Positions 8,442 to 16,676 of a DNA stretch of 30,767 nt are shown here, in pieces (within the stretch, counting starts at the first letter, position 1; each line of letters starts with the position of its first letter). This DNA is from JTS-AC122 sp041742635. GTDB taxonomy: Bacteria > Planctomycetota > Phycisphaerae > Phycisphaerales > UBA1924. The notes below the pieces were generated by a model. It did not search any database, was not told the DNA's origin, and was given only the letters and a program-made list of their open reading frames with translations. The DNA lies in the NCBI GenBank assembly GCA_041742635.1, contig JBGSIF010000103.1, positions 1-30,767 of the forward strand. The letters run 5' to 3'. The position numbers were made by a program, and so were the translations under genes.

Positions 8442-9230
8442 ATGAAGCGTTCGACTCTTGCTGGTCTGGTTGTCTGTACGGGTTTGGCGATCACGAGCGT
8501 GCTGAGTGTCTCGTCGGTGTTTGCGCAGCCGTCCACGAAGGATGTGAAGAAGGAAGCCGAAAAACTGATTCAGCCCACCAAGGACGCCAAGCCCGCCGCA
8601 CCGGCCGCGCCCGCCGGCGCTCCTCCCGATGCGGCCGCGATGGAAGCCGCGTGGATGAAACTCATGGAGACCAACGAGCACCACGAGCGTCTCAAAGCCA
8701 TGGAAGGCAACTGGGATGCGGCGATGAAGCACTGGATGGATCCTTCCGCCCCGCCGATGGAAGCCACAGGCACGATGCACAACACCCTTATCCACGGCGG
8801 TCGTTTCGTTCAGCACGAGTTCAAGGGCGACTTCATGGGCCAGCCCTTCACCGGCTCCGGCACATTTGGTTACAACAACGGCTCCCAGCAATACGAAGGC
8901 ACCTGGGTGGACAATATGAGCACCGGTACCATGTTCCTCACCGGTACCTACGACGACAAGACCAAGACCTACACCTGCACGGCTGACATGAACATGGGCA
9001 AGGAAATGGGCACGGTCAAGATGCGAGAAACGGTCACCATCATCGATAACGATCATCATACTCTGACAATGTACCAGACCATGCCGGGTATGCCTCAGGA
9101 GGCAAAGGTTATGGAAATCGCTTACACCCGCGCGGGCACCAAGAAAGCCGCCGGCACCGGCGCGGTCGATGCCGCCAAAGATAAGATCAAAGAAGCAGCC
9201 GATAAACTCAAGAAAGACATCGGCAAGTAA
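8442..9230 (+). CDS. Secreted DUF1579 domain protein
   Basis: This is a 262-residue exported protein. The ATG at 8442 follows AAGGAG (8427-8432) with a nine-base gap and starts a clear signal peptide (MKRSTLAGLVVCTGLAITSV, cleavage after VFA near residue 28). An Ala/Pro-rich linker follows to about residue 65. The body is a DUF1579 domain: LKAMEGNWDAAMKHW, then MEATGTMHNTLIHGGRFVQH, FTGSGTFGYNNGSQQYEGTW and the MKMRETVTII-like strand, which match the family's start (GxW...), GGR and GxGxxGYDxxxxxY signatures. DUF1579 proteins are beta-barrel-like and common in Planctomycetes; their function is unknown. The tail (AAKDKIKEAADKLKKDIGK) is an amphipathic Lys-rich helix similar in character to the segment just after the signal peptide. 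It has its own promoter and terminator, so it looks monocistronic. Confidence 0.88.
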   Translation: MKRSTLAGLVVCTGLAITSVLSVSSVFAQPSTKDVKKEAEKLIQPTKDAKPAAPAAPAGAPPDAAAMEAAWMKLMETNEHHERLKAMEGNWDAAMKHWMDPSAPPMEATGTMHNTLIHGGRFVQHEFKGDFMGQPFTGSGTFGYNNGSQQYEGTWVDNMSTGTMFLTGTYDDKTKTYTCTADMNMGKEMGTVKMRETVTIIDNDHHTLTMYQTMPGMPQEAKVMEIAYTRAGTKKAAGTGAVDAAKDKIKEAADKLKKDIGK

Positions 9231-9270
9231 CGCGTTCTGAACGAAGCATCACGTACATCTTCTACAACAT

Positions 9271-9302
9271 AAAAGACCGCGGTGAACGCACCGTGGTCTT
9301 TT
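9271..9302. terminator. Intrinsic terminator, probably bidirectional
   Basis: A 14-bp stem AAAAGACCGCGGTG (9271-9284), loop AACG and CACCGTGGTCTTTT (9289-9302) has one G-U wobble on the plus strand. The A-run before and T-run after the GC-rich core let it work in both directions. It lies between the convergent DUF1579 and SOUL genes, 40 bp after each stop. Confidence 0.85.
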
Positions 9303-9341
9303 CAATTTTATGGTTCTGTGTTTGGATACGACGGCGTGCCA

Positions 9342-10211
9342 CTATTGAATCGGCTTCGTCTTGATCGGCACCTGCACCTCGTACCACTTGTCTTTCGATC
9401 GCTGCTCCGGCCCATTATAAAAAAGTCCGCGAGGTTCCCCCGCTCGTTCCCACTCCGGGTGCGTATCGATCCACGAGTACAACTCCGCGATCCGCTTTTT
9501 TACTGTACTGATAGCGTAACTTCCTCGTCCGCCGATTGATATCACTGTCATCGGCGCCGTGTCTTGTACGACGATATCGCCGTACTGTCCGGCCGGCCCG
9601 AGGTCGGTTGTTCGGTACAGGAACGACATCGTCCACGAGTCCACGCCGTCGGTATCACCCGGTTCGATCCCGTTGTAGTCCATCTCCACCGGCGAGGTCA
9701 TTGCGATCTCTCGCTTTTTAATGTGTTGAAACAAAGGGAAGAACGCGAAGTTCATCCCCAAATCGGGATTCATGCTTCCGCTCGCTTCCGCTCGCCGAAC
9801 GACGGGGTACGATTTAATATCAATCGCCCCCGGCGGTGTCGGAACCGGGTACCCCGCCGGTAACGGTGTCGTGATTGCACAGCGTTCAAATACATAGTCC
9901 TCCCCGCGCCGGCTCACTGCCGCGGTCAGGTCGCCCCCGACTCGAATGCTCTCCCCAGAGAGCGGCACCGAGGGAGGCTTCGGATTCAATGATTTGGAAA
10001 CGGTTGGCACATCGTCTGTACCGGTGCCCATGGCCGATTGGTCGGTCGATCCGTTCAACCGCTCAGCGCTCGCTGGCGCGGCGGCCTGCTTCGAGCACGC
10101 CGCGATGGGCGCGATACCGGCACACGCGATCACCAACCACGCCGCGCGGCTTCTCCATGCAACTGCCCTTGCGACGTTGCTTATGTACCGATTGTTCCGC
10201 TGTGTCTTCAT
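9342..10211 (-). CDS. SOUL heme-binding family lipoprotein
   Basis: This is a 289-residue lipid-anchored protein of the SOUL/HEBP family. The ATG at 10211 has GGAG six bases upstream and gives a lipoprotein signal ending in the lipobox IAAC (Cys39); the longer open frame to 10253 lacks a start signal. Residues about 40-125 are a low-complexity linker. The SOUL fold occupies about 115-285: PGAIDIKSYPVVRRAEASG, then NFAFFPLFQHIKKREIAMTS and PVEMDY (the family's F..L..YI....K.IAMT.PV pattern), YRTTDLGPA and WYEVQVPIK at the end. SOUL proteins bind heme or other porphyrins in some cases, but the ligand is not fixed by sequence. Here it would sit at the outer face of a membrane. Downstream of pabB by 123 bp and convergent with the DUF1579 gene. 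Confidence 0.85.
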   Translation of the reverse strand: MKTQRNNRYISNVARAVAWRSRAAWLVIACAGIAPIAACSKQAAAPASAERLNGSTDQSAMGTGTDDVPTVSKSLNPKPPSVPLSGESIRVGGDLTAAVSRRGEDYVFERCAITTPLPAGYPVPTPPGAIDIKSYPVVRRAEASGSMNPDLGMNFAFFPLFQHIKKREIAMTSPVEMDYNGIEPGDTDGVDSWTMSFLYRTTDLGPAGQYGDIVVQDTAPMTVISIGGRGSYAISTVKKRIAELYSWIDTHPEWERAGEPRGLFYNGPEQRSKDKWYEVQVPIKTKPIQ

Positions 10212-10334
10212 GGCGTACTCCACGAGGCGTAGTTCCCCATCTCCGCAGCGCACGCATTCGATTCTTCATCACCACCGGATGCACCCGGCGCCCGTTGTTT
10301 GATTGGGCTGGGAGTCCCCACCTTGACTTCCGCG

Positions 10335-11825
10335 TCAGCGATGGGGGGGATCGACCGACGTTGGCTCGATCTCCAGCGACCGCATGAGCGTTCCGGCCTT
10401 GATGATCGTTTCGTGCCACTCCGCCGTCGGGGACGAGTCGGCCACGATTCCCGCCCCCACGCTGTACGTGATTCTTCCTGTGCCTGTCCCGTCGTCGGCC
10501 GGTTCGACCAGCGCGGTCCGGATTGCCACACTGAACTGCGCATCGCCGTTGTCGCTGATGTAGCCGATCGCACCGCAGTACGGCCCGCGCGCGTGCGGTT
10601 CGATCTCGTCGATCACCTGCATCGCACGCACTTTCGGGGCACCCGTCACCGATCCCGGCGGGAATGTTGCTCGTAGCAGGTCGCGTAGACCCAGCCCGAC
10701 GCGGAGCCGCCCCGTGACCGTCGCTACCCCTTGTAGCACGCCCCCGCCATGCTGCTCGATCACACGATCATCTTCCACACGTACAGTGCCGAAGTCGCTG
10801 ACGCGGCCCAGGTCGTTGCGCATGAGATCAACGATCATGTTCAGTTCCGCGCGGTCCTTCTCGCTCCGGGCCAGCGCGGCACGCCCGGATTCGCCAGCCG
10901 CAGTCCCCTTCATCGGCCTCGTCTCGATACGACGCGACGCGGCATGATACTTCAGGAACAACTCGGGGCTTGCCGACACTACCGCCCCCCCCGCCCCTCT
11001 CATGCTCCCCGCCGCATCAACTTCCCCGCGATTCACTTCCAGATACGCACCGTACCACGGCGTAGCCACTTGCAGTATTCGTTGAAACAGCCTGCGAGGG
11101 TCGTCCGACCAAGCCCCGATGCACGGTCGGGCCTCGATGCGGTGCGCGATGTTGGCTTGGTATATATCGCCCGCGCGGATGTACTCGATCGCTCTCTGTA
11201 CGTGCGATTCGTACTCCCTCTGGTCCACCATCTTCATCGTCGGCTCGACCGGGGCGGCTGCTAGGTTCTGTTTCTTCCAACTCGTTGCGGGTGCGGGTGC
11301 GTCGTTGCCTGCATTCGCACCCGGCGGTGCGTGACGCCGTTCGTCAAGCAGTTCGATGAGTCTCACGTCGGTCCCGACCTGGTACCACTCACCCGACTCG
11401 GCGTCGTGTACCAGCGCGTCGTCGCAGCGTGCCCAGTGCATGAGCGGGAACGTACACGCGGCGGTCGCATCGGTTCGATATCCGGCCCGCGGTTCGATCA
11501 CCCGCCCCATGTCATATGAGATGTACCCGATCCACCCACCGACGAACGGCGGGTGATTGCCGACACCTTCGGATACGTGCGATGTCGGCGACGGCAGCCC
11601 CACGAACGGATCATTCACCAGAGCCTTGCGCACGACGATGCACGACGACGGCCGCGCCAATACGCTCCATCGCGCCCGCGGGTTCCCCGAAGCACTATAC
11701 GCCGAGACGAGCGCGGCCAGCGGCCACTCCACGGGCCACTGCCCCAGTACCTGCTGTGGTGTGATCGCGTTGTTCAGCGAACACCGCGAGATCGGGAGGC
11801 GAGCCTGTGGCGAAGGTGGGGTCAC
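10335..11825 (-). CDS. pabB: Aminodeoxychorismate synthase component I
   Basis: This is a 496-residue chorismate-utilising enzyme. With a glutaminase partner it makes 4-amino-4-deoxychorismate for p-aminobenzoate and folate. It is PabB rather than anthranilate synthase because the active-site motif is ETRPMKGT with the nucleophilic lysine (Lys306), where TrpE has Ala in PIAGT. Other conserved parts are GGWIGYISYDMGR near residue 97, RAGDIYQANIAHR (218-230), VVSASPELFLKY, DLMRNDLGRV, PPGSVTGAPKVRAMQVIDEI and the C-terminal ITYSVGAGIVADS. A G-rich loop insertion (about residues 266-281, RGEVDAAGSMRGAGG) sits where relatives have only a few residues. The start is a GTG at 11825 with no strong Shine-Dalgarno. 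No glutaminase (PabA) or lyase (PabC) is beside it. Confidence 0.93.
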   Translation of the reverse strand: MTPPSPQARLPISRCSLNNAITPQQVLGQWPVEWPLAALVSAYSASGNPRARWSVLARPSSCIVVRKALVNDPFVGLPSPTSHVSEGVGNHPPFVGGWIGYISYDMGRVIEPRAGYRTDATAACTFPLMHWARCDDALVHDAESGEWYQVGTDVRLIELLDERRHAPPGANAGNDAPAPATSWKKQNLAAAPVEPTMKMVDQREYESHVQRAIEYIRAGDIYQANIAHRIEARPCIGAWSDDPRRLFQRILQVATPWYGAYLEVNRGEVDAAGSMRGAGGAVVSASPELFLKYHAASRRIETRPMKGTAAGESGRAALARSEKDRAELNMIVDLMRNDLGRVSDFGTVRVEDDRVIEQHGGGVLQGVATVTGRLRVGLGLRDLLRATFPPGSVTGAPKVRAMQVIDEIEPHARGPYCGAIGYISDNGDAQFSVAIRTALVEPADDGTGTGRITYSVGAGIVADSSPTAEWHETIIKAGTLMRSLEIEPTSVDPPHR

Positions 11826-11959
11826 GCGGCCATCGTAAGCGAGTGTCGTGCTCGTGCCGAACAGGGAAATGTGTGGCTCGACGTCGTTCGCGCTCTTGCA
11901 CGTTTGAGGCTTGCCGTTTGATCGTGCCAGAGTACGCGGTGCGAAATCGGGCGAATCGA

Positions 11960-12661
11960 TTACCGAGCGGTATTCGCCAGGCGCGCCCGGATCAGCGATG
12001 CGAGCCGGGCGGCGAGAGCACCGTCCTGCGCGATGGCCACTTCATACTGAGGCTGCATTCCTCGCTGCGCCAGTTCGGGGTCGTAGGCATACGTGCGTGT
12101 GCGGATAGAGGTGGAGTCCACTCGCCAGTGTGGGCGGTGGATCCGCTCGATGTAGACCTGCACGGTGAGGGCGGTGTCGGCTGGAAAATCGATCAGATCA
12201 ATGATGTCTGTGGTTGGTGCACCAAGCGAAGAAGTAGTTGAGTCGATAGCCGGGCTGGACGCCCGGTTCACTATCGAATCTTGGGACGATTGGGGGGCGA
12301 AGGTGATGCGCACAATCCGCTGCTGGTGCTGGAGGGCGTCCTCGAACTCCTGGGCGGCGGTCTGTTGCTTGCGGTCCCACGGCGTGATAAGCCCCGTGGT
12401 GGGCTTGGGGTCTGTCGTGATGATACCAGCGCGAGCGTCGAGGCGCTGGAGTTCAAAGTTCATATCGCGCAGGACGTCCCGCGCGGCATCGAACGCCGCT
12501 GGGTACTCGCTCGCCGAGACGGGAACGACGGGGTCGTCCACGGCCGTCGAACAACCAGAGAGTCCCGCAACAAAGACCGATCCGGCACACGCGGCGGCGA
12601 GTGCGATCGACCTGGGGGCGCGGAGAAGTGTGGTGCGTATCTGATGAAGTATGTGCTGCAT
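11960..12661 (-). CDS. Small lipoprotein of unknown function
   Basis: This is a 233-residue lipoprotein with the signal RTTLLRAPRSIALAAACAGS and lipobox LSGC (Cys37). The part after it, EYPAAFDAARDVLRDMNFEL and RAGIITTDPKP, resembles the helix-strand pattern found in many small outer-membrane lipoproteins in which the 'f..a..vl...gf.....d...G.i.t' motif recurs. The rest has alternating strands (TALTVQVYIERIHRP) with a Ser/Thr-rich spacer at about 128-150. I do not recognise a named family. The ATG at 12661 is 6 bp after the decarboxylase stop, so it is the second gene of that transcript. pabB follows after 134 bp. Confidence 0.78.
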   Translation of the reverse strand: MQHILHQIRTTLLRAPRSIALAAACAGSVFVAGLSGCSTAVDDPVVPVSASEYPAAFDAARDVLRDMNFELQRLDARAGIITTDPKPTTGLITPWDRKQQTAAQEFEDALQHQQRIVRITFAPQSSQDSIVNRASSPAIDSTTSSLGAPTTDIIDLIDFPADTALTVQVYIERIHRPHWRVDSTSIRTRTYAYDPELAQRGMQPQYEVAIAQDGALAARLASLIRARLANTAR

Positions 12662-12667
12662 GACTGA

Positions 12668-14248
12668 TTAGGATACTCGATCGGCGGCGGCTTGGACGAG
12701 CGACCACGCGGCTCGCAGATGCTGCTCGCGGGTGAAGGTGCCGCCGATCGCCATACGCAGCACCGTGCCCCCGGCGAATGATAGTGTGGGTGGAAGCGAT
12801 GTGTGCGTGAGGTAGGCAAAGCCCGTCGAGTTGATGGCGTCCAGAAGGCGCTTGTTGCGAGCATCGGTACAGGCGGGGCTTGTGTCGGTAGGGTGAGGTT
12901 TGAGCCTGAAGCACAGCAGTGCGAGCGAACGCGGCGCGGCGACCTCAAAGCGTGGGTCGGCACACACGAGTGACTCAAAGCATTCGGCAAGGTGGACGTG
13001 CCTGCGGATGTGGCCACGGAGGCCTTCAACCCCGAAGTGCCGGAAGACGAACCAGAGTTTGAGCGCGCGGAAGCGCCGGCCAAGGGGTACTTGCCAGTCG
13101 CGGTAGTCGATCACCGCGCCCGCGTCGGACGCGGCGTTGCGGAGGTACTCAGGGGTGATCGAAAGGGCGGCGGTGACGGCATCGCGGTCGCGCGTGAAGA
13201 ACAGCCCCGAGTCGAAGTTGGTCAGCAGCCACTTGTGCGGGTTGATTCCGATCGAATCGGCGAGGTACACACCAGCGAGGATCCCGCGGTGTTCGGGGCA
13301 GATGGCGGCGACTCCGGCCCACGCCGCGTCGATGTGGAGCCATGCGTTGTACCGGCTGGTGATCGCGGCGATCTCCGGGATCGGATCGATCGCGCCCGAG
13401 GACGTCGTTCCGATCGTGGCCGTGACAAAGGATGGGATCAGACCCGCGTCGGCGTCGGCCTGCATCGCCGCCGCGAGCAGGTCCGGACGCATACGGTGCC
13501 CATCGTCGGTACCTATGAGGCGAAGACGGCGGCGGTCGTCCGGCCCGTCGGCGAGGCCCGCGATCATCGCGGCTTTGACCACCGACGAATGCGCCTGCGC
13601 CGATGTGTACAGCCTGAGACGCGAGTCGGTGGAGTGAGTTGTTTCCGAGAGCGATTGGGGCGTGCTGGGCGAGTTGGAAACTCGCCCAGTAGAGGCGCGG
13701 CCGCGGTGCCGCGAGGCGAGCAGGGCGACGAGGGTGCTTTCGCTCGCGGTGCCTTGGATCACCCCGCCCCCAGTTGGCGCGCTCGAGCGGAAGGACTCCG
13801 GCAGGCCGACGGCTTCCGCCATCCAGTCGAGCATTCGGGTTTCGAGTTCGGTAGCGGCGGGGCTGGTGGCCCACAGCATCCCGTTGACTCCCAGACCCGC
13901 GGACAGCAAGTCGCCCAGTACGCCCGGGGCAGAAGCGTTGGCGGGGAAGTATGCGAAGAAGTTGGGTGATTGCCAGTGCGTGAGGCCGGGGAGGATGAAC
14001 GAGTTGACGTCGTGCATCACATCGTCCCACGGTTCCGGCGAGGCGGGCGGCGAGGCGGGCAGCCGGGCCAAGGTGTCGCCGGGCCGGGCTTGCGAAAGGA
14101 CGGGTAGGGTCGGTAAGCCCGGGGGCGAACCGGAGGGCGGGTCGTTGCACAGCCGTTCCCAGTAGTCCGCGATGAAGTCAATGAGTTCGTGGCCGCGTTG
14201 GCGGAAGTCGTGCGTGGAGATGATGTCGAAAGGTGGCGGCGTGGACAT
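12668..14248 (-). CDS. PLP-dependent group II aromatic-L-amino-acid decarboxylase
   Basis: This 526-residue enzyme belongs to the aromatic amino acid (DOPA/tryptophan/tyrosine) decarboxylase family; the expected product is an amine such as tryptamine, tyramine or phenethylamine. Strong family stretches are HWQSPNFFAYFPANAS (91-106), GVNGMLWATSPAATELETRM (120-139), TGGGVIQGTASES, HIDAAWAG (PLP-ring Asp307) and INPHKWLLTNFD with the Schiff-base Lys339. His220 in SAQAHSS stacks on PLP. Tyr368 in PEYLRN is the catalytic-loop tyrosine that favours decarboxylation; relatives with Phe there act as aldehyde synthases. The DYRDWQVPLGRRFRALKLWF stretch is also intact. A Ser/Thr-rich insertion lies at about 185-210. 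The ATG at 14248 lacks a Shine-Dalgarno, so leader-poor initiation is possible. The substrate cannot be read from sequence. Confidence 0.93.
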   Translation of the reverse strand: MSTPPPFDIISTHDFRQRGHELIDFIADYWERLCNDPPSGSPPGLPTLPVLSQARPGDTLARLPASPPASPEPWDDVMHDVNSFILPGLTHWQSPNFFAYFPANASAPGVLGDLLSAGLGVNGMLWATSPAATELETRMLDWMAEAVGLPESFRSSAPTGGGVIQGTASESTLVALLASRHRGRASTGRVSNSPSTPQSLSETTHSTDSRLRLYTSAQAHSSVVKAAMIAGLADGPDDRRRLRLIGTDDGHRMRPDLLAAAMQADADAGLIPSFVTATIGTTSSGAIDPIPEIAAITSRYNAWLHIDAAWAGVAAICPEHRGILAGVYLADSIGINPHKWLLTNFDSGLFFTRDRDAVTAALSITPEYLRNAASDAGAVIDYRDWQVPLGRRFRALKLWFVFRHFGVEGLRGHIRRHVHLAECFESLVCADPRFEVAAPRSLALLCFRLKPHPTDTSPACTDARNKRLLDAINSTGFAYLTHTSLPPTLSFAGGTVLRMAIGGTFTREQHLRAAWSLVQAAADRVS

Positions 14249-14344
14249 GGAAAGAGCGTATCGCGGGGGCGTGACCAGAACTGTATCGTGCGATTGAGTG
14301 GACCGAGCGTCACGCCCGGCAAATGGCCCATGAGCCTAACGTGG

Positions 14345-14370
14345 CACCGAAGTCGTCTTCGACTTCGGTG
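14345..14370. terminator. Perfect 11-bp hairpin, possible terminator
   Basis: CACCGAAGTCG (14345-14355), loop TCTT, and CGACTTCGGTG (14360-14370) form a perfect stem. Only TTTGGG follows on the plus strand and no T-run on the minus strand, so it is a weak intrinsic terminator at best. It lies between the dioxygenase operon and the decarboxylase gene, where a minus-strand stop signal would be expected. An extragenic repeat is the alternative. Confidence 0.5.
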
Positions 14371-14405
14371 TTTGGGTAGTACGGTGCGGTCCGAGAGAAC
14401 GGGAA

Positions 14406-14427
14406 TCCCGGCGTGATCCCGGCGTGA
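14406..14427. repeat. Tandem 11-bp direct repeat, two copies
   Basis: TCCCGGCGTGA occurs twice head to tail directly after the stop of the ankyrin-like relic. Two copies only; probably incidental slippage. Confidence 0.4.
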
Positions 14428-14429
14428 GG

Positions 14430-14623
14430 CTACAACTCCGGCAGTAGCGAACGCGGCTCCGATGCCGCTGATGCGGCGCGGCCCGCCGAGTTTTTCAAAT
14501 CCAACGACGCTCCCCGTTCGACAAGGACTTGAACGCACTCGGGATCCAAGCCAACGCCAAGACACCGATGTCCTCGTCACTAGTTGGGAGGGGAACCTTG
14601 AACTCAGTGTCAAGACTTCGCGG
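14430..14623 (-). pseudogene. Frameshifted ankyrin-repeat-like relic
   Basis: On the minus strand one frame reads FKVPLPTSDEDIGVLALA and then turns to noise; the next frame takes over with LDPECVQVLVERGASLDLKN followed by SAGRAASAAS and a TAG at 14430-14432. Joined by a one-base shift near 14543, this reads like the helix-turn-helix of an ankyrin repeat (x.ALA...D.E.VQ.L...GA.ld.kn..G). There is no start codon and no plausible upstream part before a TAG at about 14624. I take it as the decayed end of an ankyrin-type gene. It is short, so chance resemblance is possible. The rest of the gap 14249-14666 holds only the hairpin and the direct repeat. Confidence 0.4.
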
Positions 14624-14666
14624 CTATCTACCACGACTTCAGAGCCTCTCGCTCAGCGAGTAGGGC

Positions 14667-15425
14667 TCAGTCGTTCAAGAACACAAAGTATTGAACGCTC
14701 CGCCGTCGCACGGGCTTGTCCACCGGCTTGACCGCGTGCCAAGAGTTCGTCCCGACCGCGAACGTAAACAGCGTGTTGGCGATGAACGGTGCGGTGTACG
14801 CGATGTTGTAGCGGTTCCAGTCCTGTGCATTCATTCCCTCGGCACCCGGCTTCTGGACCAGCACGCTTGTGCCGAACGCTTCGTTGCTGAAATCCCCAAC
14901 ATCTGGCAGATAGAACACCGCCGTCACGATTTTCTTTGCGACATCCGTGTGCGGCGCGATCTGGTAGCCGCAGCGGTCGAGCGAGAGGTGTACGAGCGCG
15001 CGGCTACGGCTCAGGTACCGATCAACGTACGATTCCCCCCCGATGCGGTCCAACAACGCGGCCCGGAACCGGTCGGTGCCGAACGACTCGATGAACCCCT
15101 TCCAGAAGTCGCCGCACGCGGCGTCGAGTGTGTTCAGGTCGTCGGTCCCGTCCCCGCGGTCGGTGAGAAACACCGCGCCACGATCTGGGTGGTACTTGTT
15201 GAGCGGCTTGAACGCGTCGTCGGGCGGGAAGTTCGCCAGCATGTCCTGGTAGTACCACGCCGGGAAAATCGGACGGACCACGGCGTGCCGGAACGGCCAT
15301 GTGTTCACTTTCGCGTTGCGCAGCACATACTCCGCGTGGACGCTGGGGACCTCCGAAAAATCAGCGATCGGCGTGGGTTTCGCCGGGTGCGTATGGGTCT
15401 TCATCTCGGCGGTGAGCGAGGTCAT
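14667..15425 (-). CDS. 2-oxoglutarate/Fe(II)-dependent dioxygenase-like protein
   Basis: This is a 252-residue protein of the 2OG-Fe(II) oxygenase superfamily (prolyl-hydroxylase-like fold). The metal triad is visible: HTD in GYQIAPHTDVAKKIVTAVFY (about residues 160-180) and the distal His in GTNSWHAVKPV near residue 230, followed by the 2OG-binding arginine region PVRRRSVQYFVF. The Tyr/Leu-rich AVFYLPD strand between them is also typical. The N-terminal WPFRHAVVRPIFPAWYYQDM stretch resembles dioxygenases found beside sugar or lipid modification genes. The ATG at 15425 has AAGGAG six bases upstream, within the last codons of the FkbM gene 11 bp away, so the two are translated from one message. 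A substrate such as a glycan or small molecule is inferred only from that pairing. Confidence 0.83.
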   Translation of the reverse strand: MTSLTAEMKTHTHPAKPTPIADFSEVPSVHAEYVLRNAKVNTWPFRHAVVRPIFPAWYYQDMLANFPPDDAFKPLNKYHPDRGAVFLTDRGDGTDDLNTLDAACGDFWKGFIESFGTDRFRAALLDRIGGESYVDRYLSRSRALVHLSLDRCGYQIAPHTDVAKKIVTAVFYLPDVGDFSNEAFGTSVLVQKPGAEGMNAQDWNRYNIAYTAPFIANTLFTFAVGTNSWHAVKPVDKPVRRRSVQYFVFLND

Positions 15426-15436
15426 GGTGTTCTCCT

Positions 15437-16234
15437 TCAGCGGCTGAACTCGAAGTTGTAAATACTGGCGTTCTCGGATTCCTCCACGAACGGCGCGTGG
15501 CGTTTGGCGATGAAGCGCAGCCCCGCGTCGTGCATCGTGTGTGTAATCCGCTCGATCAGGTCGGCGCGGGAACTGTCCAGTTCGACCGCGACCGATCGAA
15601 CCCGCTCATCACGCAGCGTCCGCCGCGCCCCGGCGAGCACTCGTTCCTCGTTCCCATCGACGTCGATCTTGATCCGGTTGGGAAACCCAAGCCCGAATCG
15701 CTCGATCAACTCGTCGACGGGCAACCCGATCGCGGCCTGCATAAACGCGGGGACAAAGCGTTCGCCGAACTCGCCGATCGGCTCGCCGAAACTCGATCCC
15801 GCGCCCGCCGCCAGTGTGTGGCGCATGTGCAGCGTGTCCGCGGCGGCCTCGTTGCTCAGCGCGAGCGGGTACGCCAGCACGCGGTCGCTCAGCCCGGCGC
15901 GGCGGATCTGCTCCACCAGCACCCACCAGTTCCAGGGCGAAGGATCAAACGCGAGGATCCTGCTCGCCACACCCGCCGCGGCGGCATACATCACATACGG
16001 CCCCGTGTTCGCCCCGATGTCCCAGTACACATCCCCCGGCTCGAAGCGATCGATCCAATCGAGTGTCTCGGGCTCTTTGCTCAGCAGGGTGTCAGCCCGC
16101 CAACGCGTCGCTTCGTTGGGGCAGAAAAAATAAATGCGACCATGCCGCGTCTCAACAACCGCCTCGTCCGCGGCTACCGGCTTGGGTTCAACTCTCCGGG
16201 AGTCAACGTTTGTGCCTGCCACAAGGGTGCTCAT
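15437..16234 (-). CDS. FkbM family methyltransferase
   Basis: This is a 265-residue SAM-dependent O-methyltransferase of the FkbM family, which commonly methylates sugars in exopolysaccharides or natural products. The SAM-binding motif is DVYWDIGANTGPYVMYAAAA, followed by ILAFDPSPWNWWVL (the acidic residue of strand 2) and the FkbM-typical IKIDVDGNEERVLAGARRTL with catalytic-region Asp residues, then VRSVAVELD. The ATG at 16234 follows AAGGA with eight-base spacing, so the longer frame to 16282 is not used. It is the first gene of a two-gene unit with the dioxygenase. The N-terminal about 50 residues precede the fold and include RHGRIYFFCPNEATRWRADT, which resembles the substrate-side lid of related enzymes. 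Confidence 0.88.
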   Translation of the reverse strand: MSTLVAGTNVDSRRVEPKPVAADEAVVETRHGRIYFFCPNEATRWRADTLLSKEPETLDWIDRFEPGDVYWDIGANTGPYVMYAAAAGVASRILAFDPSPWNWWVLVEQIRRAGLSDRVLAYPLALSNEAAADTLHMRHTLAAGAGSSFGEPIGEFGERFVPAFMQAAIGLPVDELIERFGLGFPNRIKIDVDGNEERVLAGARRTLRDERVRSVAVELDSSRADLIERITHTMHDAGLRFIAKRHAPFVEESENASIYNFEFSR

Positions 16235-16661
16235 GATCGATTTCCTTCCGCGACGAACCTCGATGCCCCTCGCCGCCGACATTCACATTTCGTCCTTCAC
16301 CCCGCTGCGCCCTTCGAGCAATGACTCATTCACCGACATCATGCTCGCCGACCAAACTTGCACAGGCACGCCTACGGCCACCCCGGCCAATCAGTTCCGG
16401 TCGTACCCAGCCTTCCGATAACGATTTCATCGGCACCCGCCCCGCCGATCTTGAACCAGCCCTAAAAATCAGCCTGATTCCTTCGATCGGCACAAAACGA
16501 CAGCGACCTGCGTTGGTTCTGCTGGCACAGACTCTCCCTCACCGCTTCTTCACCAAGGTTCGTTTTCGTGGGCAACACCATTGGCTCGATGTGACCACTT
16601 TTCCGCTGCACCACTTTCAAGCACATGCATGTCAATAATGCGGTTGCTTGGGTAGGGCGGC
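16235..16661. other. Divergent intergenic region, nothing certain
   Basis: These 427 bp separate the FkbM gene (-) from the hydroxyacyl-CoA dehydrogenase gene (+). Frames open here give no protein-like sequence. The only structure I note is a 10-bp palindrome ACATGCATGT at 16623-16632, about 45 bp before the rightward start, which could be an operator but is short enough to be chance. No promoter with both boxes was found. Confidence 0.5.
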
Positions 16662-16676
16662 ATGGAGAACGATTCG

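Noticed and set aside
12992..13969. 325-residue plus-strand frame opposite the decarboxylase
   Set aside because: Antisense to a gene with all catalytic residues intact; no recognisable motif.
14017..14634. 205-residue minus-strand frame across the decarboxylase start
   Set aside because: Out of frame with the decarboxylase and rich in Arg/Pro. The ankyrin-like residues in this area are in the other two frames.
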